64,000 nucleotides of DNA, taken from assembly GCF_001813295.1 (NCBI RefSeq), contig NZ_KV812007.1, forward strand, positions 26,775 through 90,774, in the 5' to 3' direction. The DNA is from Streptococcus sp. HMSC072G04. GTDB taxonomy: Bacteria > Bacillota > Bacilli > Lactobacillales > Streptococcaceae. Below the pieces are notes generated by a model. It ran no database searches and was not told the DNA's origin. It saw only the letters and a program-made list of their open reading frames with translations. Made by a program: the position numbers and the translations under genes. Of the stretch, positions 33,952 to 44,834 are shown piece after piece; position 1 is the first letter of the stretch; each line of letters opens with the position of its first letter.

Positions 33952-35310
33952 ATGAAAAAAGTTTTATCTGCTGATGTGTTGAGTCCAATTTTGGCTTATA
34001 TGCGATTGGATGCGCCCCATAAAATGATCTTGGAGTCGATCCCTCGTGAAAAAGAGAATGCGCGTTTTTCAATTGTAGCCTATCGGCCGGTCAGTGAAGT
34101 CAAGTTTGAAAATGGCGTCCTCTATAACAATGATCAAATTGTTGAAGAGGATCCTTTGGACTTTTTGAATCGCATCACGGTCAAAAGGAAAACTTCAGAA
34201 GAGCTTCCTTTTAACGGTGGGGCAATTGGATTTGTCGGCTATGACTTGATTGGCCTCTATGAGAACATTGGTTCCATTCCGGAAGATACGATCGGCACAC
34301 CTGATCTCCATTTTTTCTTATATGAAAGCTATGTGATTTTTGATCACAAAAAGGAAAAGGTCTATGTGGTGGAAGAGAACCTCTATAGTGGACGGAGTGA
34401 AGCAGAGCAAGCGTCGAGCTTGGAGCAAGTATTAGCGCAATTGGCAAGACCTGCAAAAGAAGAGTTTCAGGACAAGGACCTGCATGCGCTTCATTTCCAC
34501 AATCATTTGGAGCAAAAAGAGTTTGAGGAAATGGTGGCCCTAGCGCGGGACTATATTCGAAAAGGAGATATGTTCCAATGCGTGCTCAGTCAACGTTTTT
34601 CAGCTGATTTTTCAGGTAAACCATTGGATTATTACCGCAATTTGCGCGTGACCAACCCTTCGAATTATCTCTACTTTTATGATTTTGGGGAGTACCAAAT
34701 TATCGGTGCCAGTCCAGAAAGTCTGGTGTCGGTCAAGGATCGAGTGGTGACGACCAATCCCATTGCTGGCACACGTCCCAGAGGGATCGATGAAGAGGCT
34801 GATCGGCAATTGGCAGCTGATTTGGCAGGGGATCCAAAAGAAGTCGCAGAGCACCGGATGTTGGTGGATCTAGGGCGAAACGATATTGGGCGTATCGCTC
34901 AAAATGGGTCAGTTGAAGTGACCAAATATATGGAAGTGGAATTCTTTCGTTATGTGATGCACCTGACGAGTGTGGTCAAGGGGCAATTACTTCCTGGACT
35001 AGCCTCCATTGAGGCTCTGAAGGCGACTCTTCCAGCTGGGACCGTTTCGGGTGCTCCCAAGATTCGAGCCATGAAGCGGATCTATGAAGCAGAAAAAGAG
35101 AAACGCGGGGTCTATGCGGGTGCTATTGGCTATCTCTCTGTGACGGGGGATCTCGATTTTGCTATTGCGATTCGAACCATGATCCTCAAAAATAAGAAGG
35201 CTTATGTGCAGGCAGGAGCAGGAATCGTTTATGATTCGATCGCTGAAAATGAATACCAAGAAACCGTCAATAAGGCAAAATCAATGACAAGGATTGGAGA
35301 AGAAGGATGA
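33952..35310 (+). CDS. trpE: Anthranilate synthase component I
   Basis: The product is 452 residues. It makes anthranilate from chorismate, using ammonia from the TrpG partner. Conserved blocks are [52 protein letters not shown] and [15 protein letters not shown]. The N-terminal Trp-feedback site region has the LES motif (ILESIP). Its stop overlaps the trpG start (ATGA). First gene of the trp operon, controlled by the T-box. Confidence 0.95.
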   Translation: MKKVLSADVLSPILAYMRLDAPHKMILESIPREKENARFSIVAYRPVSEVKFENGVLYNNDQIVEEDPLDFLNRITVKRKTSEELPFNGGAIGFVGYDLIGLYENIGSIPEDTIGTPDLHFFLYESYVIFDHKKEKVYVVEENLYSGRSEAEQASSLEQVLAQLARPAKEEFQDKDLHALHFHNHLEQKEFEEMVALARDYIRKGDMFQCVLSQRFSADFSGKPLDYYRNLRVTNPSNYLYFYDFGEYQIIGASPESLVSVKDRVVTTNPIAGTRPRGIDEEADRQLAADLAGDPKEVAEHRMLVDLGRNDIGRIAQNGSVEVTKYMEVEFFRYVMHLTSVVKGQLLPGLASIEALKATLPAGTVSGAPKIRAMKRIYEAEKEKRGVYAGAIGYLSVTGDLDFAIAIRTMILKNKKAYVQAGAGIVYDSIAENEYQETVNKAKSMTRIGEEG

Positions 35311-36881
35311 TTTTATTAGTCGATAATTACGATTCATTTACCTACAATTTAGCACAGTATATCGGAAAATTTGATGAGGTCCAGGTGCTTCGAAATGATG
35401 ATCCGGATTTGTACCAAGTTGCCCAAGAAGCAGATGCCTTGGTCTTTTCTCCAGGTCCAGGTTGGCCAAAGGACGCGGGCAAGATGGAGGAGATGATCCG
35501 AGATTTCGCAGGGGTCAAACCAATCTTGGGGATTTGCTTGGGGCATCAAGCGATTGCGGAAGTTTTTGGAGGGCGCTTGGGATTGGCACCACAGGTCATG
35601 CATGGCAAACAAAGCCAGATCCAGCTAGAACCTCCCTCTCCGCTATACGCGGGTGTCGCAAAAGAAGTCCCAGTTATGCGCTACCATTCGCTGACGATTG
35701 AAGACATGCCAGAGGATTTTGTCATTACCTCTCGAACGACGGATGATCAAGCGATTATGGGAATTCAACACCGTAGCTTACCGATTTATGGTTTTCAATA
35801 CCATCCAGAAAGTATCGGGACGCCAGATGGGCTCAAGACCATCGAAAATTTTGTCAAACTAGTCAAGGAGCGGAAGATGAAACAAGTGCTTGCAAAAGTA
35901 GCGGAAGGAATGGATCTAACCAGTGCAGAGTTAGAGGCTGCTATGGAGGAAGTCGTTGCTGGTCGTGCTTCAGAAGCACAGGTGACGGCCCTTCTTCTAG
36001 GCCTCAAAATGAAGGGGGAAACGGTTGAAGAGCGGACGGCTATTGCAAAAGTGATGCAGGCCTATGCAGTCGCTATTCCTACAGAAGTTCAAGGAGCAAT
36101 GGACAATTGTGGAACGGGGGGCGATCGTTCTTATAGTTTCAATATTTCAACAACAGCTGCCTTCGTCCTTGCTGGTGGCGGCATCAAGATGGCGAAACAC
36201 GGAAATCGTTCGATCTCTTCTAAATCTGGTTCTGCGGATGTGCTAGAAGCGCTAGGGATTAACCTTGATTTGGGTCCAAAAGACTTGGGACGAGTGTTTG
36301 AAAAGGCGGGAATTGTCTTCCTATTTGCCAAAAATCTACATCCTGGCATGCGCTATATTATGCCCGCTCGCTTGGCATTAGGGGTTCCAACGGTGATGAA
36401 CTTAACCGGTCCTCTTATCAATCCGATTCCTCTAGAAACCCAGCTATTGGGAACCAGTCGTCCGGATATGCTGGAAAGTACGGCAGAGATTCTAAAGAAT
36501 TTAGGTCGAAAACGCGCAGTGGTAGTGAGTGGTCCACAAGGTTTGGATGAGGCAGGCCTTGATGGAGAAACCCAGCTGGCTATTCTGGAAAATGGACAGG
36601 TTACCTTATCTAGCTTTCAACCAGAAGATATAGGAATGGAGCGCATCGAAATTGATCAAGTACGTGGTGGAGACGCCAAACGCAATGCGGAAATTTTGCT
36701 CAGTGTCTTGAAGAATGAAGCAAGTCCCTTCTTAGAGGTGACTGTCTTGAATGCTGGCCTTGGTTTTTATGCCAACGGCAAGGTAGATTCTATCAAGGAG
36801 GGGATTGCCTTGGCACGTGAAGTGATTGCCAGTGGGGCTGCCCTTGAGAAATTGAGATTATTACAGGAGTATCAAAAATGA
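35307..36881 (+). CDS. trpGD: Fused anthranilate synthase glutaminase / anthranilate phosphoribosyltransferase
   Basis: The product is 524 residues. Residues 1-188 are TrpG: PGPGWP, the nucleophile cysteine in GICLGHQ near residue 78, and YHPES with His and Glu, giving ammonia from glutamine. From Met191 (ATG 35877) it is Trp[18 protein letters not shown], the PRPP and Mg sites, and GLDE. Other streptococci have two genes. AAGGAG remains at 35865-35870, six bases before the internal ATG, the old trpD ribosome binding site, so a separate TrpD could still be made. The reading frame shows no stop between domains. It overlaps trpC by four bases. Confidence 0.9.
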   Translation: MILLVDNYDSFTYNLAQYIGKFDEVQVLRNDDPDLYQVAQEADALVFSPGPGWPKDAGKMEEMIRDFAGVKPILGICLGHQAIAEVFGGRLGLAPQVMHGKQSQIQLEPPSPLYAGVAKEVPVMRYHSLTIEDMPEDFVITSRTTDDQAIMGIQHRSLPIYGFQYHPESIGTPDGLKTIENFVKLVKERKMKQVLAKVAEGMDLTSAELEAAMEEVVAGRASEAQVTALLLGLKMKGETVEERTAIAKVMQAYAVAIPTEVQGAMDNCGTGGDRSYSFNISTTAAFVLAGGGIKMAKHGNRSISSKSGSADVLEALGINLDLGPKDLGRVFEKAGIVFLFAKNLHPGMRYIMPARLALGVPTVMNLTGPLINPIPLETQLLGTSRPDMLESTAEILKNLGRKRAVVVSGPQGLDEAGLDGETQLAILENGQVTLSSFQPEDIGMERIEIDQVRGGDAKRNAEILLSVLKNEASPFLEVTVLNAGLGFYANGKVDSIKEGIALAREVIASGAALEKLRLLQEYQK

Positions 36882-37645
36882 GTCAAGAATTCTTGCCAAA
36901 GATTCTAAAGGAAAAGGCGCGTGAAGTGGCTGAGATGAAAGAAGAGGAACTCCAACCTTTGCGCGAGACCTACCGCCTGTATGATTACCTAAAGAGTCAT
37001 CCAGAAAAGCTTCAGGTCATTGCGGAAGTGAAAAAGGCTAGCCCGAGTCTGGGAGATATTCATGTCGATGTGGATATCGTCGCGCAGGCTAAGACTTACG
37101 AAGAAAATGGGGCCGTGATGATTTCTGTCTTGACTGATGAAGTGTTTTTCAAGGGCAGTATCGAGTATCTCCGGGAAATATCTAGTCAAGTACGTATCCC
37201 CACCCTCAACAAAGATTTCATTGTGGATGAAAAGCAAGTGATTCGGGCGCGAAACGCAGGGGCGACCGTGATCTTGTTGATTGTTGCAGCCTTATCAGAG
37301 ACTCGTCTGCAAGAGCTCTATGAGTTTGCGACCCATCTTGGCCTGGAGGTCTTGGTGGAGACCCATAATCTGACAGAACTAGAGGTAGCTCACCGGATTG
37401 GTGCTCAGATCATCGGGGTGAATAATCGCAACTTGGTGACCTTTGAGACTGATCTTCATACTAGCCTAGAATTGGCGACCAATTTTGAACAAGAACCGGT
37501 TTACATCTCGGAGTCTGCTATTTTCGCAGCAGCAGATGCGCGCATGCTGGCTCCTTATTTTAGTGGCATTCTCGTTGGGACAGCCCTCATGAAGGCAGAC
37601 AATGTGGCTGAAAAAGTAAAGGAGTTGCAGATTGACAAAGGTTAA
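36878..37645 (+). CDS. trpC: Indole-3-glycerol phosphate synthase
   Basis: The product is 255 residues, a TIM barrel. Active-site parts are [15 protein letters not shown] near residues 48-62, LNKDFIVDE with the catalytic lysine, and VNNRNL. It closes CdRP to indole-glycerol phosphate. The start overlaps trpD (ATGA) and the end overlaps the trpF start by 14 bases. Confidence 0.95.
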   Translation: MSQEFLPKILKEKAREVAEMKEEELQPLRETYRLYDYLKSHPEKLQVIAEVKKASPSLGDIHVDVDIVAQAKTYEENGAVMISVLTDEVFFKGSIEYLREISSQVRIPTLNKDFIVDEKQVIRARNAGATVILLIVAALSETRLQELYEFATHLGLEVLVETHNLTELEVAHRIGAQIIGVNNRNLVTFETDLHTSLELATNFEQEPVYISESAIFAAADARMLAPYFSGILVGTALMKADNVAEKVKELQIDKG

Positions 37646-38219
37646 AATTTGCGGATTGTCCACTCCGGAAGCCGTCCAGACCGCTATTGAAGCCGGTGCG
37701 GACTACATTGGTTTTGTCTTTGCACCAAGCAAACGGCAAGTCACGTTGGAGCAAGCTCGGCAGTTGGCTACAGGCATTCCAAAGGGAGTTCAAAAAGTCG
37801 GTGTTTTTGTATCCCCACAAAGAGAAGAAGTGGAGCAAGCTTGCCAAGTTGTGGGCTTGGACCTGATACAATTGCATGGACCGATGGATGAAACCATCTT
37901 GCAAGACCTTCCCCAACAAACGATTCGCGCTGTTCAAGTGGGGAAAGATGCAGTTCTTCCTGAGACCAGTGCCGATTATCTGCTCTTTGATGCTCCTGTA
38001 GCAGGAAGTGGGCAGACCTTTGACTGGCAAAAGCTCGAAACCCAAAACTTTACAAAGCCCTTCTTTATTGCAGGGGGCTTGACAGTAGATAATGTAGCAG
38101 ATGCTATTCGCTTCTTTCATCCTTATGCGGTGGATGTATCCAGTGGGGTCGAGACAAATGGAATAAAAGATCAAGAAAAGATAAAACGATTTATAGAAAG
38201 GGTCAAGCATGGCATATAA
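37632..38219 (+). CDS. trpF: Phosphoribosylanthranilate isomerase
   Basis: The product is 195 residues from the TTG at 37632, preceded by [18 protein letters not shown] holds the catalytic cysteine (Cys7), the catalytic aspartate is in [15 protein letters not shown], and AGGLTVDNV and [14 protein letters not shown] bind phosphate. It is separate from trpC, as is usual in Firmicutes. It overlaps both neighbours. Confidence 0.95.
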   Translation: MTKVKICGLSTPEAVQTAIEAGADYIGFVFAPSKRQVTLEQARQLATGIPKGVQKVGVFVSPQREEVEQACQVVGLDLIQLHGPMDETILQDLPQQTIRAVQVGKDAVLPETSADYLLFDAPVAGSGQTFDWQKLETQNFTKPFFIAGGLTVDNVADAIRFFHPYAVDVSSGVETNGIKDQEKIKRFIERVKHGI

Positions 38220-39414
38220 ACAACCAGATAAAAACGGATTTTACGGGCGGTTCGGGGGACGATTTGTCCCTGAAACCTTGATGACAGCAGTTTTAGAATT
38301 AGAAGAAGCCTATAGAGAAAGTCAAGCAGATCCTTCTTTTCAAGCAGAATTGGATCAGCTTCTGAAACAATATGTCGGTCGGGAAACACCGCTCTATTAC
38401 GCTAAGAATCTAACCAAGTATGTTGGTGGAGCCAAGATTTTTCTTAAAAGAGAAGACCTCAACCACACAGGGGCTCATAAAATTAATAATGCTCTAGGAC
38501 AGGTTTTGTTGGCACACCGGATGGGCAAAAAGAAGATCATCGCAGAAACAGGGGCCGGACAGCACGGTGTTGCAACAGCAACAGCTGCTGCTTTATTTGA
38601 TATGGAATGCACCATCTACATGGGGGAAGAAGATGTCAAACGCCAAGCCCTCAATGTCTTTCGGATGGAATTGTTGGGCGCCAAGGTTCAATCAGTAACA
38701 GATGGGTCACGGGTTCTCAAGGATGCGGTCAATGCTGCCCTTAGAGCCTGGGTAGCAAATGTGGAGGATACCCACTATATCATGGGGTCTGCTCTAGGGC
38801 CTCATCCATTCCCAGAGATTGTCCGTGATTTTCAAAGTGTCATCGGTCGAGAAGCCAAACGCCAATTTGCAGAGCAAAATGATGGTGCGCTACCAGATGC
38901 AGTCTTAGCCTGTGTAGGAGGCGGATCGAACGCCATTGGGCTCTTTTATCCTTTTGTTGAGGATGCCTCTGTTGCCATGTATGGGGCGGAAGCTGCTGGC
39001 CTTGGGGTAGATACAGACCAGCATGCAGCAACCTTAACCAAGGGACGTCCGGGAGTCCTTCACGGCGCCTTGATGGATGTTTTACAGGATGCCCATGGAC
39101 AGATTTTAGAAGCCTTCTCGATTTCGGCAGGTCTCGATTATCCTGGGATTGGGCCAGAGCATTCTTATTTCCATGACATCAAGCGGGCAACCTATGTGCC
39201 TGTGACAGACCAAGAAGCCCTAGAAGCCTTTCAATTGCTTTCGAAAGTAGAAGGAATCATTCCAGCTCTGGAATCGAGCCATGCTATCGCCTATGCGGTG
39301 AAGTTGGCTAAGGAGATGGGGCCTGAAAAATCCATGATCGTTTGCTTATCAGGTCGTGGGGATAAAGATGTGGTACAAGTCAAAGACCGCCTAGAACAAG
39401 AGAGAGGAGAGTAA
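38209..39414 (+). CDS. trpB: Tryptophan synthase beta chain
   Basis: The product is 401 residues, a TrpB1 type. The PLP lysine is in [13 protein letters not shown] near residue 90, the phosphate loop is [10 protein letters not shown], and [13 protein letters not shown] contains the catalytic Glu. It joins indole and serine to tryptophan, with indole coming through the tunnel from TrpA. Start overlaps trpF by 11 bases and the stop is one base from trpA. Confidence 0.97.
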   Translation: MAYKQPDKNGFYGRFGGRFVPETLMTAVLELEEAYRESQADPSFQAELDQLLKQYVGRETPLYYAKNLTKYVGGAKIFLKREDLNHTGAHKINNALGQVLLAHRMGKKKIIAETGAGQHGVATATAAALFDMECTIYMGEEDVKRQALNVFRMELLGAKVQSVTDGSRVLKDAVNAALRAWVANVEDTHYIMGSALGPHPFPEIVRDFQSVIGREAKRQFAEQNDGALPDAVLACVGGGSNAIGLFYPFVEDASVAMYGAEAAGLGVDTDQHAATLTKGRPGVLHGALMDVLQDAHGQILEAFSISAGLDYPGIGPEHSYFHDIKRATYVPVTDQEALEAFQLLSKVEGIIPALESSHAIAYAVKLAKEMGPEKSMIVCLSGRGDKDVVQVKDRLEQERGE

Positions 39415-39415
39415 G

Positions 39416-40192
39416 ATGGGAAAGACCTTAACAGAGCATTTTCAAAAGCTGAAAGACCAGCAGCAAGGGATCTTTGTTCCTTATATTATGGCAGGAGATC
39501 ATGAAAAAGGCTTGGCAGGTTTGCAGGAAACCATCCAATTTTTAGAGGGGCTTGGTGTCTCAGCTATTGAGGTTGGCATTCCTTTTTCGGATCCGGTGGC
39601 AGATGGTCCTGTGATTGAAGAGGCGGGACTACGAAGTTTAGCCCATGGGACGACGACAGAGGAACTGGTGCAAACGATCCAGCACTTAGAGACAAGTGTT
39701 CCTTTGGTCATCATGACCTATTTCAACCCCTTGTTCCAATATGGTCTAGAAAACTTTTTTAGAGATGTAGAAGGAACAGCAGTCAAAGGAGTGATTATTC
39801 CGGACCTCCCCCATGAGCATGCGAATTTGGTAGAGCCTCTATTAGTGGATAAAGACATCGCTTTGGTGCCACTAGTGAGCCTAACCACAGGAATCGAGCG
39901 TCAAAAGAAATTGATCCAAGATGCAGAAGGATTTATCTATGCCGTTGCTGTCAATGGAGTGACGGGGAAAGCTGGTAGCTATCGAGATGATTTAGATCAC
40001 CACTTGGCCCAATTACACGAAATAGCGTCCATTCCTGTTTTAACAGGTTTTGGAGTTTCCAGCATGGAGGATGTTCACCGTTTCAACAAGGTCTCAGATG
40101 GGGTTATTGTGGGGTCCAAAATCGTTAAGGCTCTCCATCAAGGGGAGATAGACGCCATCGCTCGTTTTATTTCTCAAGCAGTGAAGGGCTAG
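39416..40192 (+). CDS. trpA: Tryptophan synthase alpha chain
   Basis: The product is 258 residues. Catalytic Glu is in [18 protein letters not shown] (Glu near 51) and Asp in VIIPDLPHE. It cleaves indole-glycerol phosphate to indole for TrpB. Last gene of the trp operon; GGAGAGTAAG precedes the ATG. Confidence 0.96.
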   Translation: MGKTLTEHFQKLKDQQQGIFVPYIMAGDHEKGLAGLQETIQFLEGLGVSAIEVGIPFSDPVADGPVIEEAGLRSLAHGTTTEELVQTIQHLETSVPLVIMTYFNPLFQYGLENFFRDVEGTAVKGVIIPDLPHEHANLVEPLLVDKDIALVPLVSLTTGIERQKKLIQDAEGFIYAVAVNGVTGKAGSYRDDLDHHLAQLHEIASIPVLTGFGVSSMEDVHRFNKVSDGVIVGSKIVKALHQGEIDAIARFISQAVKG

Positions 40193-40263
40193 AAGATTCA
40201 TTTCATTTATCATCAGATCGATTCTCCAAGATTAAGCTCTTTGTCTACTATTTTAATCATTCC

Positions 40264-40296
40264 CCTCGTTTATCTTTACAAACGAGGCTTTCTCGT
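40264..40296 (+). terminator. Terminator of the trp operon
   Basis: CCTCGTTT-N8-AAACGAGG hairpin followed by CTTTCT. Confidence 0.75.
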
Positions 40297-40333
40297 TACA
40301 ATAGAGGTAGTAACAAGAAAAGAGGAGAAGAGA

Positions 40334-41797
40334 ATGATAAGCCTTGAAGAGATTGATCAAGTTGTCCAGTCAGGTCCTTTTGAACCAAGCTGGGACTCTC
40401 TTAGCCATCAAGTCTGTCCGGATTGGTATCGAGATGCCAAATTTGGAATGTTTATCCACTGGGGCGTCTACAGTGTACCTGCCTTTGGTTCGGAATGGTA
40501 TTCGCGAAATATGTATATCCAAGGGAATCCTTGTTATGACTATCATCGAGAGCATTTTGGAGACCAGGCCAGCTTTGGCTACAAGGATCTCATTCCTCTT
40601 TTTACAGCCGATCGCTTTGATCCGGCATCTTGGCTGGATCTCTTTCAAAAAGCGGGAGCCCAGTATCTTTTTCCAGTTGCGGAGCACCACGATGGTTTTC
40701 AGATGTATGCCTCTACTCTCTCGCCTTATAATAGCTTAGAAATGGGGCCGAGACGAGATGTCTTAGGAGAGCTGAGGGAGGAAACAGAAAAACGTGGCCT
40801 GCACTTCTGTACGTCCTCTCACCGGGCAGAACACCAGTTTTTCTTTTCACATGGCAAGGAATTCACTAGTGACATTCCGCAAGAAGTCCCAAGAGATAGC
40901 CTTTATTGGCCAGCGGAGCCAGAGCCCAAGGATCATTTTGATCTGACTTCCAAGCCTTATCCAAGCAAAGAATTCTTGGAAGATTGGCTTTTGCGAACCT
41001 GTGAACTGGTGCGGGACTACCAGCCAGAGCTCCTTTATTTTGACTGGTGGATCCAGCATGAGAGTTTCCGTCCCTACTTGATGCGCTTTTTGGCTTATTA
41101 TTACAATCTAGCAGCACAAGAGGATCGCAAGGTGGCTGTTTGTTACAAACAGGATGCCCTCCCTTTCGGTTCAGGAATCGTTGAGATGGAGCGGGGAGGA
41201 TACGGAGAGACGCAAGCCTTTCCGTGGCAAATGGATACCGCGATTGCCCGTAATTCTTGGTGCTATACCCAGGATCTAGCCTACAAGAGCAGTAAGGAAT
41301 TGCTACAAAATTTAGTTGATGTTGTGGCAAAAAATGGCAATCTTCTGCTCAATATTGGACCCAAGGCAGATGGCACGATCCCTGAGCAAGACCAAGACAT
41401 CCTCACAGAGATCGGGAACTGGCTGGCGGTAAATGGAGAAGCCATTTATCAGAGTCGGCCTTGGCGGGTGTCATCAGACGGACCGACCGAGGCCCAGGAA
41501 GGTTCCTTCTCAGATGGGCAAGCGCCACTCTATACTAGCCAAGATTTCCGCTATACCATGCGTGATGGCTTTCTTTATGCTATCCAGCTGGAACCAGGTG
41601 GAAGGACGGAAGGGTTGACCTTGCCGTCTCTCGCCTATGATCTCAAGCAACCGAGAATTCTTCATGCGCGCATTCAAAAGCTAGAGCTCCTTGGAGAAAG
41701 CCAGCCCCTTTCTTGGAGCCAAGATGAGACAGGGCTCCATCTTCAGTTACCAGCTTGTAGCAAAAAACAACCGCGTGTTTTGCGCCTCAGCTTTTAG
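40334..41797 (+). CDS. Alpha-L-fucosidase, glycoside hydrolase family 29
   Basis: The product is 487 residues from ATG 40334, after GAGGAGAAG; the frame is open 31 codons further upstream, but across the trp terminator. GH29 motifs are FGMFIHWGVYSVPAFGSEWYSRNM near the start, EHHDGF, and the nucleophile Asp in ELLYFDWWI near residue 235. KNGNLLLNIGPKADG is another family mark. No signal peptide or LPXTG, so it acts inside the cell on small fucosylated sugars. No transport genes adjoin it. Confidence 0.9.
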   Translation: MISLEEIDQVVQSGPFEPSWDSLSHQVCPDWYRDAKFGMFIHWGVYSVPAFGSEWYSRNMYIQGNPCYDYHREHFGDQASFGYKDLIPLFTADRFDPASWLDLFQKAGAQYLFPVAEHHDGFQMYASTLSPYNSLEMGPRRDVLGELREETEKRGLHFCTSSHRAEHQFFFSHGKEFTSDIPQEVPRDSLYWPAEPEPKDHFDLTSKPYPSKEFLEDWLLRTCELVRDYQPELLYFDWWIQHESFRPYLMRFLAYYYNLAAQEDRKVAVCYKQDALPFGSGIVEMERGGYGETQAFPWQMDTAIARNSWCYTQDLAYKSSKELLQNLVDVVAKNGNLLLNIGPKADGTIPEQDQDILTEIGNWLAVNGEAIYQSRPWRVSSDGPTEAQEGSFSDGQAPLYTSQDFRYTMRDGFLYAIQLEPGGRTEGLTLPSLAYDLKQPRILHARIQKLELLGESQPLSWSQDETGLHLQLPACSKKQPRVLRLSF

Positions 41798-41878
41798 TTT
41801 TCTTGAAGCTTTCTATAAGGAATTGTTTAGGTTTCTCTTGTATACTGTACTCATCCAATAAGAAATGAGGTACAGAAA

Positions 41879-41950
41879 ATGAAAATCTCAGTTAATTATC
41901 CAAAACGCTTTAAGAAATTGCCACAACAAGGTTCTTGTTACGGCGAATAA
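41879..41950 (+). CDS. Putative 23-residue peptide gene
   Basis: An ATG with GAGG eight bases before it opens a 23-codon frame whose product begins MKISVNYPKRFKKL and ends with QGSCYGE. TATACT at 41841-41846 may be its -10, and a terminator follows at 41991. The basic front and the cysteine near the end are peptide-like. I do not recognise it. It may be a real small gene with its own transcription unit, or chance; conservation would decide. Confidence 0.4.
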   Translation: MKISVNYPKRFKKLPQQGSCYGE

Positions 41951-41990
41951 ACACTTCTCTTCATTTTTCATAAGAAACTCCTAAAGAAGG

Positions 41991-42015
41991 CTCTACCCGG
42001 AAGGGTAGAGTTTTT
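41991..42015 (+). terminator. Terminator upstream of polA
   Basis: CTCTACCC-GGAA-GGGTAGAG with TTTTT forms a perfect eight-pair intrinsic terminator. Confidence 0.85.
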
Positions 42016-42039
42016 ATGTACCAGAGACCTTGTGATTCG

Positions 42040-42048
42040 TGGTATAAT
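42040..42048 (+). promoter_or_regulatory. Extended -10 promoter placing the polA start at +1
   Basis: TGGTATAAT ends six bases before the polA ATG (42055), so transcription should start at or very near the start codon. No Shine-Dalgarno sequence lies between. Confidence 0.65.
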
Positions 42049-42054
42049 AGGCCT

Positions 42055-44700
42055 ATGGAAAAAAAGAACAAATTACTACTCATCGACGGGTCTTCCGTCG
42101 CTTTTCGTGCCTTTTTCGCACTCTATCATCAAATTGATCGCTTCAAAAATGCCAATGGTCTGCATACCAATGCGGTCTATGGCTTTAATCTCATGTTGAG
42201 CCATCTCTTGGAGCGCATCCAACCAACCCATGTCCTCGTTGCTTTTGATGCAGGAAAGACGACCTTTCGGACGGAGATGTATGCCGACTACAAAGGGGGC
42301 CGTGCAAAAACTCCAGATGAGTTCCGTGAGCAGTTCCCTTTCATTCGTGAGCAATTAGACCATCTGGGAATCCGCCATTATGAGCTAGCCCAGTATGAAG
42401 CGGATGATATTATTGGAACGCTTGATAAGATGGCAGAAGCTACCTCAGTACCCTTTGAAGTCACCATTGTCTCTGGGGACAAGGATTTGATCCAGCTGAC
42501 GGATGACAATACGGTGGTTGAAATCTCCAAAAAAGGGGTGGCAGAGTTTGAAGAATTCACTCCAGCCTATCTCAAAGAAAAGATGGGACTGACACCAGAG
42601 CAATTTATCGACCTCAAGGCCTTGATGGGAGATAAGTCGGATAATATCCCAGGTGTTACTAAGATCGGAGAAAAGACCGGGATCAAACTACTCCTAGAGT
42701 ACGGCTCTCTTGATGGCATTTACGAGCATATCGATGAGATGAAGGCTTCTAAGATGAAGGAAAACCTCATCAACGACAAGGAGCAGGCCTATCTGTCTAA
42801 GACTCTCGCAACCATCGATACCAATGCTCCCATTGAAATTGGGCTGGACGATATCACCTATACGGGCCCTCATCTAGAAAATCTCGCCAAGTTTTATGAG
42901 GAGATGGGCTTCAAGCAACTCCGTCAGGCCTTGGATCTCAGTGGAGAAGAAGCAGCTCCTGTAGCTATTGACTATACAGAAGTCGAGCAAGTTGCTTCAG
43001 ATATGCTCACGGAAGATAGTTTCTTCCATTTTGAGATTTTTGGGGACAATTACCATACGGAACCCATCATCGGTTTCGCATGGGGGACCAAGGGTCAGCT
43101 CTACGCGAGTACAGATACTGGTCTTTTACAAACACCGATTTTCAAAGAATTTCTCGAAAAAACGCCCCTCAAGGTCTATGACTTCAAGCGGGCTAAGGTC
43201 TTGCTCAGCCACTTGGGCATTACCCTTCAAAATCCCGCGTTTGACAGTCGATTGGCCAAGTATCTCTTGTCGACCGTAGAGGACAATGAAATTTCAACCA
43301 TTGCGAGTCTCTATAGTCAGATTGCGCTACCGCTCGACGAAGTCGTATATGGCAAGGGAGCCAAAAAAGCTATCCCAGAAAAGGCGGTCCTATTAGAGCA
43401 TTTGGCACGGAAAGTCGCTGTTCTACTGGATACAGAAGAGCCTATGATGGAGCAGTTGCAAGCCCATGACCAGCTAGATTTGCTCTATGATATGGAGCAA
43501 CCACTAGCAGCTGTTTTGGCCAAGATGGAAATCGCGGGGATCAAGGTAGAGCGCCAGACCCTAGAAGACATGCAGGTGGAAAACGAAGTGGTCTTGGAAC
43601 GCTTAACTCAAGAAATCTACGAGCTGGCGGGAGAAGAGTTCAACATCAATTCTCCAAAACAATTGGGGGTCATCCTCTTTGAAAAATTGGAACTCCCTCT
43701 TGAATATACGAAGAAGACCAAAACCGGCTATTCAACAGCCGTTGATGTCTTGGAACGCCTAGCTCCAATTGCACCGATTGTGTCTAAGATTCTTGAATAC
43801 CGCCAAATTGCTAAGATCCAGTCGACCTATGTCATCGGTCTTCAAGATTGGATTTTGGAAGATGGGAAGATCCATACCCGCTATGTACAGGATTTGACGC
43901 AGACAGGCCGTTTGTCCAGCGTGGATCCCAACCTGCAAAACATTCCTGTTCGTTTGGAGCAAGGCCGTCTCATCCGCAAGGCCTTTGTCCCAGAAGAGGA
44001 CAACAGTGTCTTGCTCAGTTCGGACTATTCACAGATCGAATTGCGCGTCTTGGCCCATATTTCGGGAGATGAGCATTTGATTGATGCCTTTAAACATGGG
44101 GCAGATATCCATACATCGACTGCTATGCGCGTCTTCAACATTGAAAAACCAGAAGATGTGACGCCGAATGACCGTCGGAATGCAAAAGCAGTAAACTTCG
44201 GTGTGGTTTATGGAATTTCTGACTTTGGACTGTCTAACAACCTAGGGATCAGTCGAAAAGAAGCCAAGGCCTACATTGAGACCTATTTCGAACGCTACCC
44301 TGGCATCAGGGACTATATGGAGAGAGTGGTACGGGAAGCGCGTGACAAAGGCTATGTGGAGACTCTCTTCAAGCGCCGTCGGGAGATTCCAGATATCAAT
44401 TCTCGCAACTTCAATGTTCGAGGCTTTGCGGAGCGGACGGCTATTAACTCACCGATCCAAGGGTCTGCAGCAGACATCTTGAAAATTGCTATGATCCACT
44501 TAGACCAAGCGCTAGAAAGAGGAGCATACAAGACCAAGATGCTTCTTCAGGTGCATGATGAAATCGTTTTGCAAGTACCAAGTGATGAACTGGTAGCGAT
44601 CAAAGAACTCGTCAAAGAGACCATGGAATCCGCTATCGAACTTGCAGTACCACTGGAAGCCGATGAAAATGAAGGCAAAACATGGTATGAAGCCAAATAA
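42055..44700 (+). CDS. polA: DNA polymerase I
   Basis: The product is 881 residues. The 5' nuclease domain spans about 1-290 (LLLIDGSSVAFRAFFAL, ADDIIGTL, SGDKDLIQL, DKSDNIPGV). The 3'-5' exonuclease domain (about 310-470) lacks the usual DxE start, so proofreading is likely lost as in other Gram-positives. The polymerase domain has SSDYSQIELRVLAH (motif A), RRNAKAVNFGVVYG (motif B) and QVHDEIVLQ (motif C). MEKKNK is taken as the start, since homologues begin there. The -10 box directly before it suggests leaderless translation. Confidence 0.95.
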   Translation: MEKKNKLLLIDGSSVAFRAFFALYHQIDRFKNANGLHTNAVYGFNLMLSHLLERIQPTHVLVAFDAGKTTFRTEMYADYKGGRAKTPDEFREQFPFIREQLDHLGIRHYELAQYEADDIIGTLDKMAEATSVPFEVTIVSGDKDLIQLTDDNTVVEISKKGVAEFEEFTPAYLKEKMGLTPEQFIDLKALMGDKSDNIPGVTKIGEKTGIKLLLEYGSLDGIYEHIDEMKASKMKENLINDKEQAYLSKTLATIDTNAPIEIGLDDITYTGPHLENLAKFYEEMGFKQLRQALDLSGEEAAPVAIDYTEVEQVASDMLTEDSFFHFEIFGDNYHTEPIIGFAWGTKGQLYASTDTGLLQTPIFKEFLEKTPLKVYDFKRAKVLLSHLGITLQNPAFDSRLAKYLLSTVEDNEISTIASLYSQIALPLDEVVYGKGAKKAIPEKAVLLEHLARKVAVLLDTEEPMMEQLQAHDQLDLLYDMEQPLAAVLAKMEIAGIKVERQTLEDMQVENEVVLERLTQEIYELAGEEFNINSPKQLGVILFEKLELPLEYTKKTKTGYSTAVDVLERLAPIAPIVSKILEYRQIAKIQSTYVIGLQDWILEDGKIHTRYVQDLTQTGRLSSVDPNLQNIPVRLEQGRLIRKAFVPEEDNSVLLSSDYSQIELRVLAHISGDEHLIDAFKHGADIHTSTAMRVFNIEKPEDVTPNDRRNAKAVNFGVVYGISDFGLSNNLGISRKEAKAYIETYFERYPGIRDYMERVVREARDKGYVETLFKRRREIPDINSRNFNVRGFAERTAINSPIQGSAADILKIAMIHLDQALERGAYKTKMLLQVHDEIVLQVPSDELVAIKELVKETMESAIELAVPLEADENEGKTWYEAK

Positions 44701-44721
44701 GATTAAGTTTGTTCAAAACAG

Positions 44722-44760
44722 AAAGAGGTAGGAAACTTTTCAGTTTCCTACCTCTTTTAA
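44722..44760. terminator. Terminator of polA
   Basis: AAAGAGGTAGGAAA pairs with TTTCCTACCTCTTT around a short loop. Confidence 0.9.
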
Positions 44761-44834
44761 TGACAAACACTTGCAATGCCCTCCGTATTGTTATACTATT
44801 TAAAGAAAGGAAACGCATACAAAAGGAGATTCTT

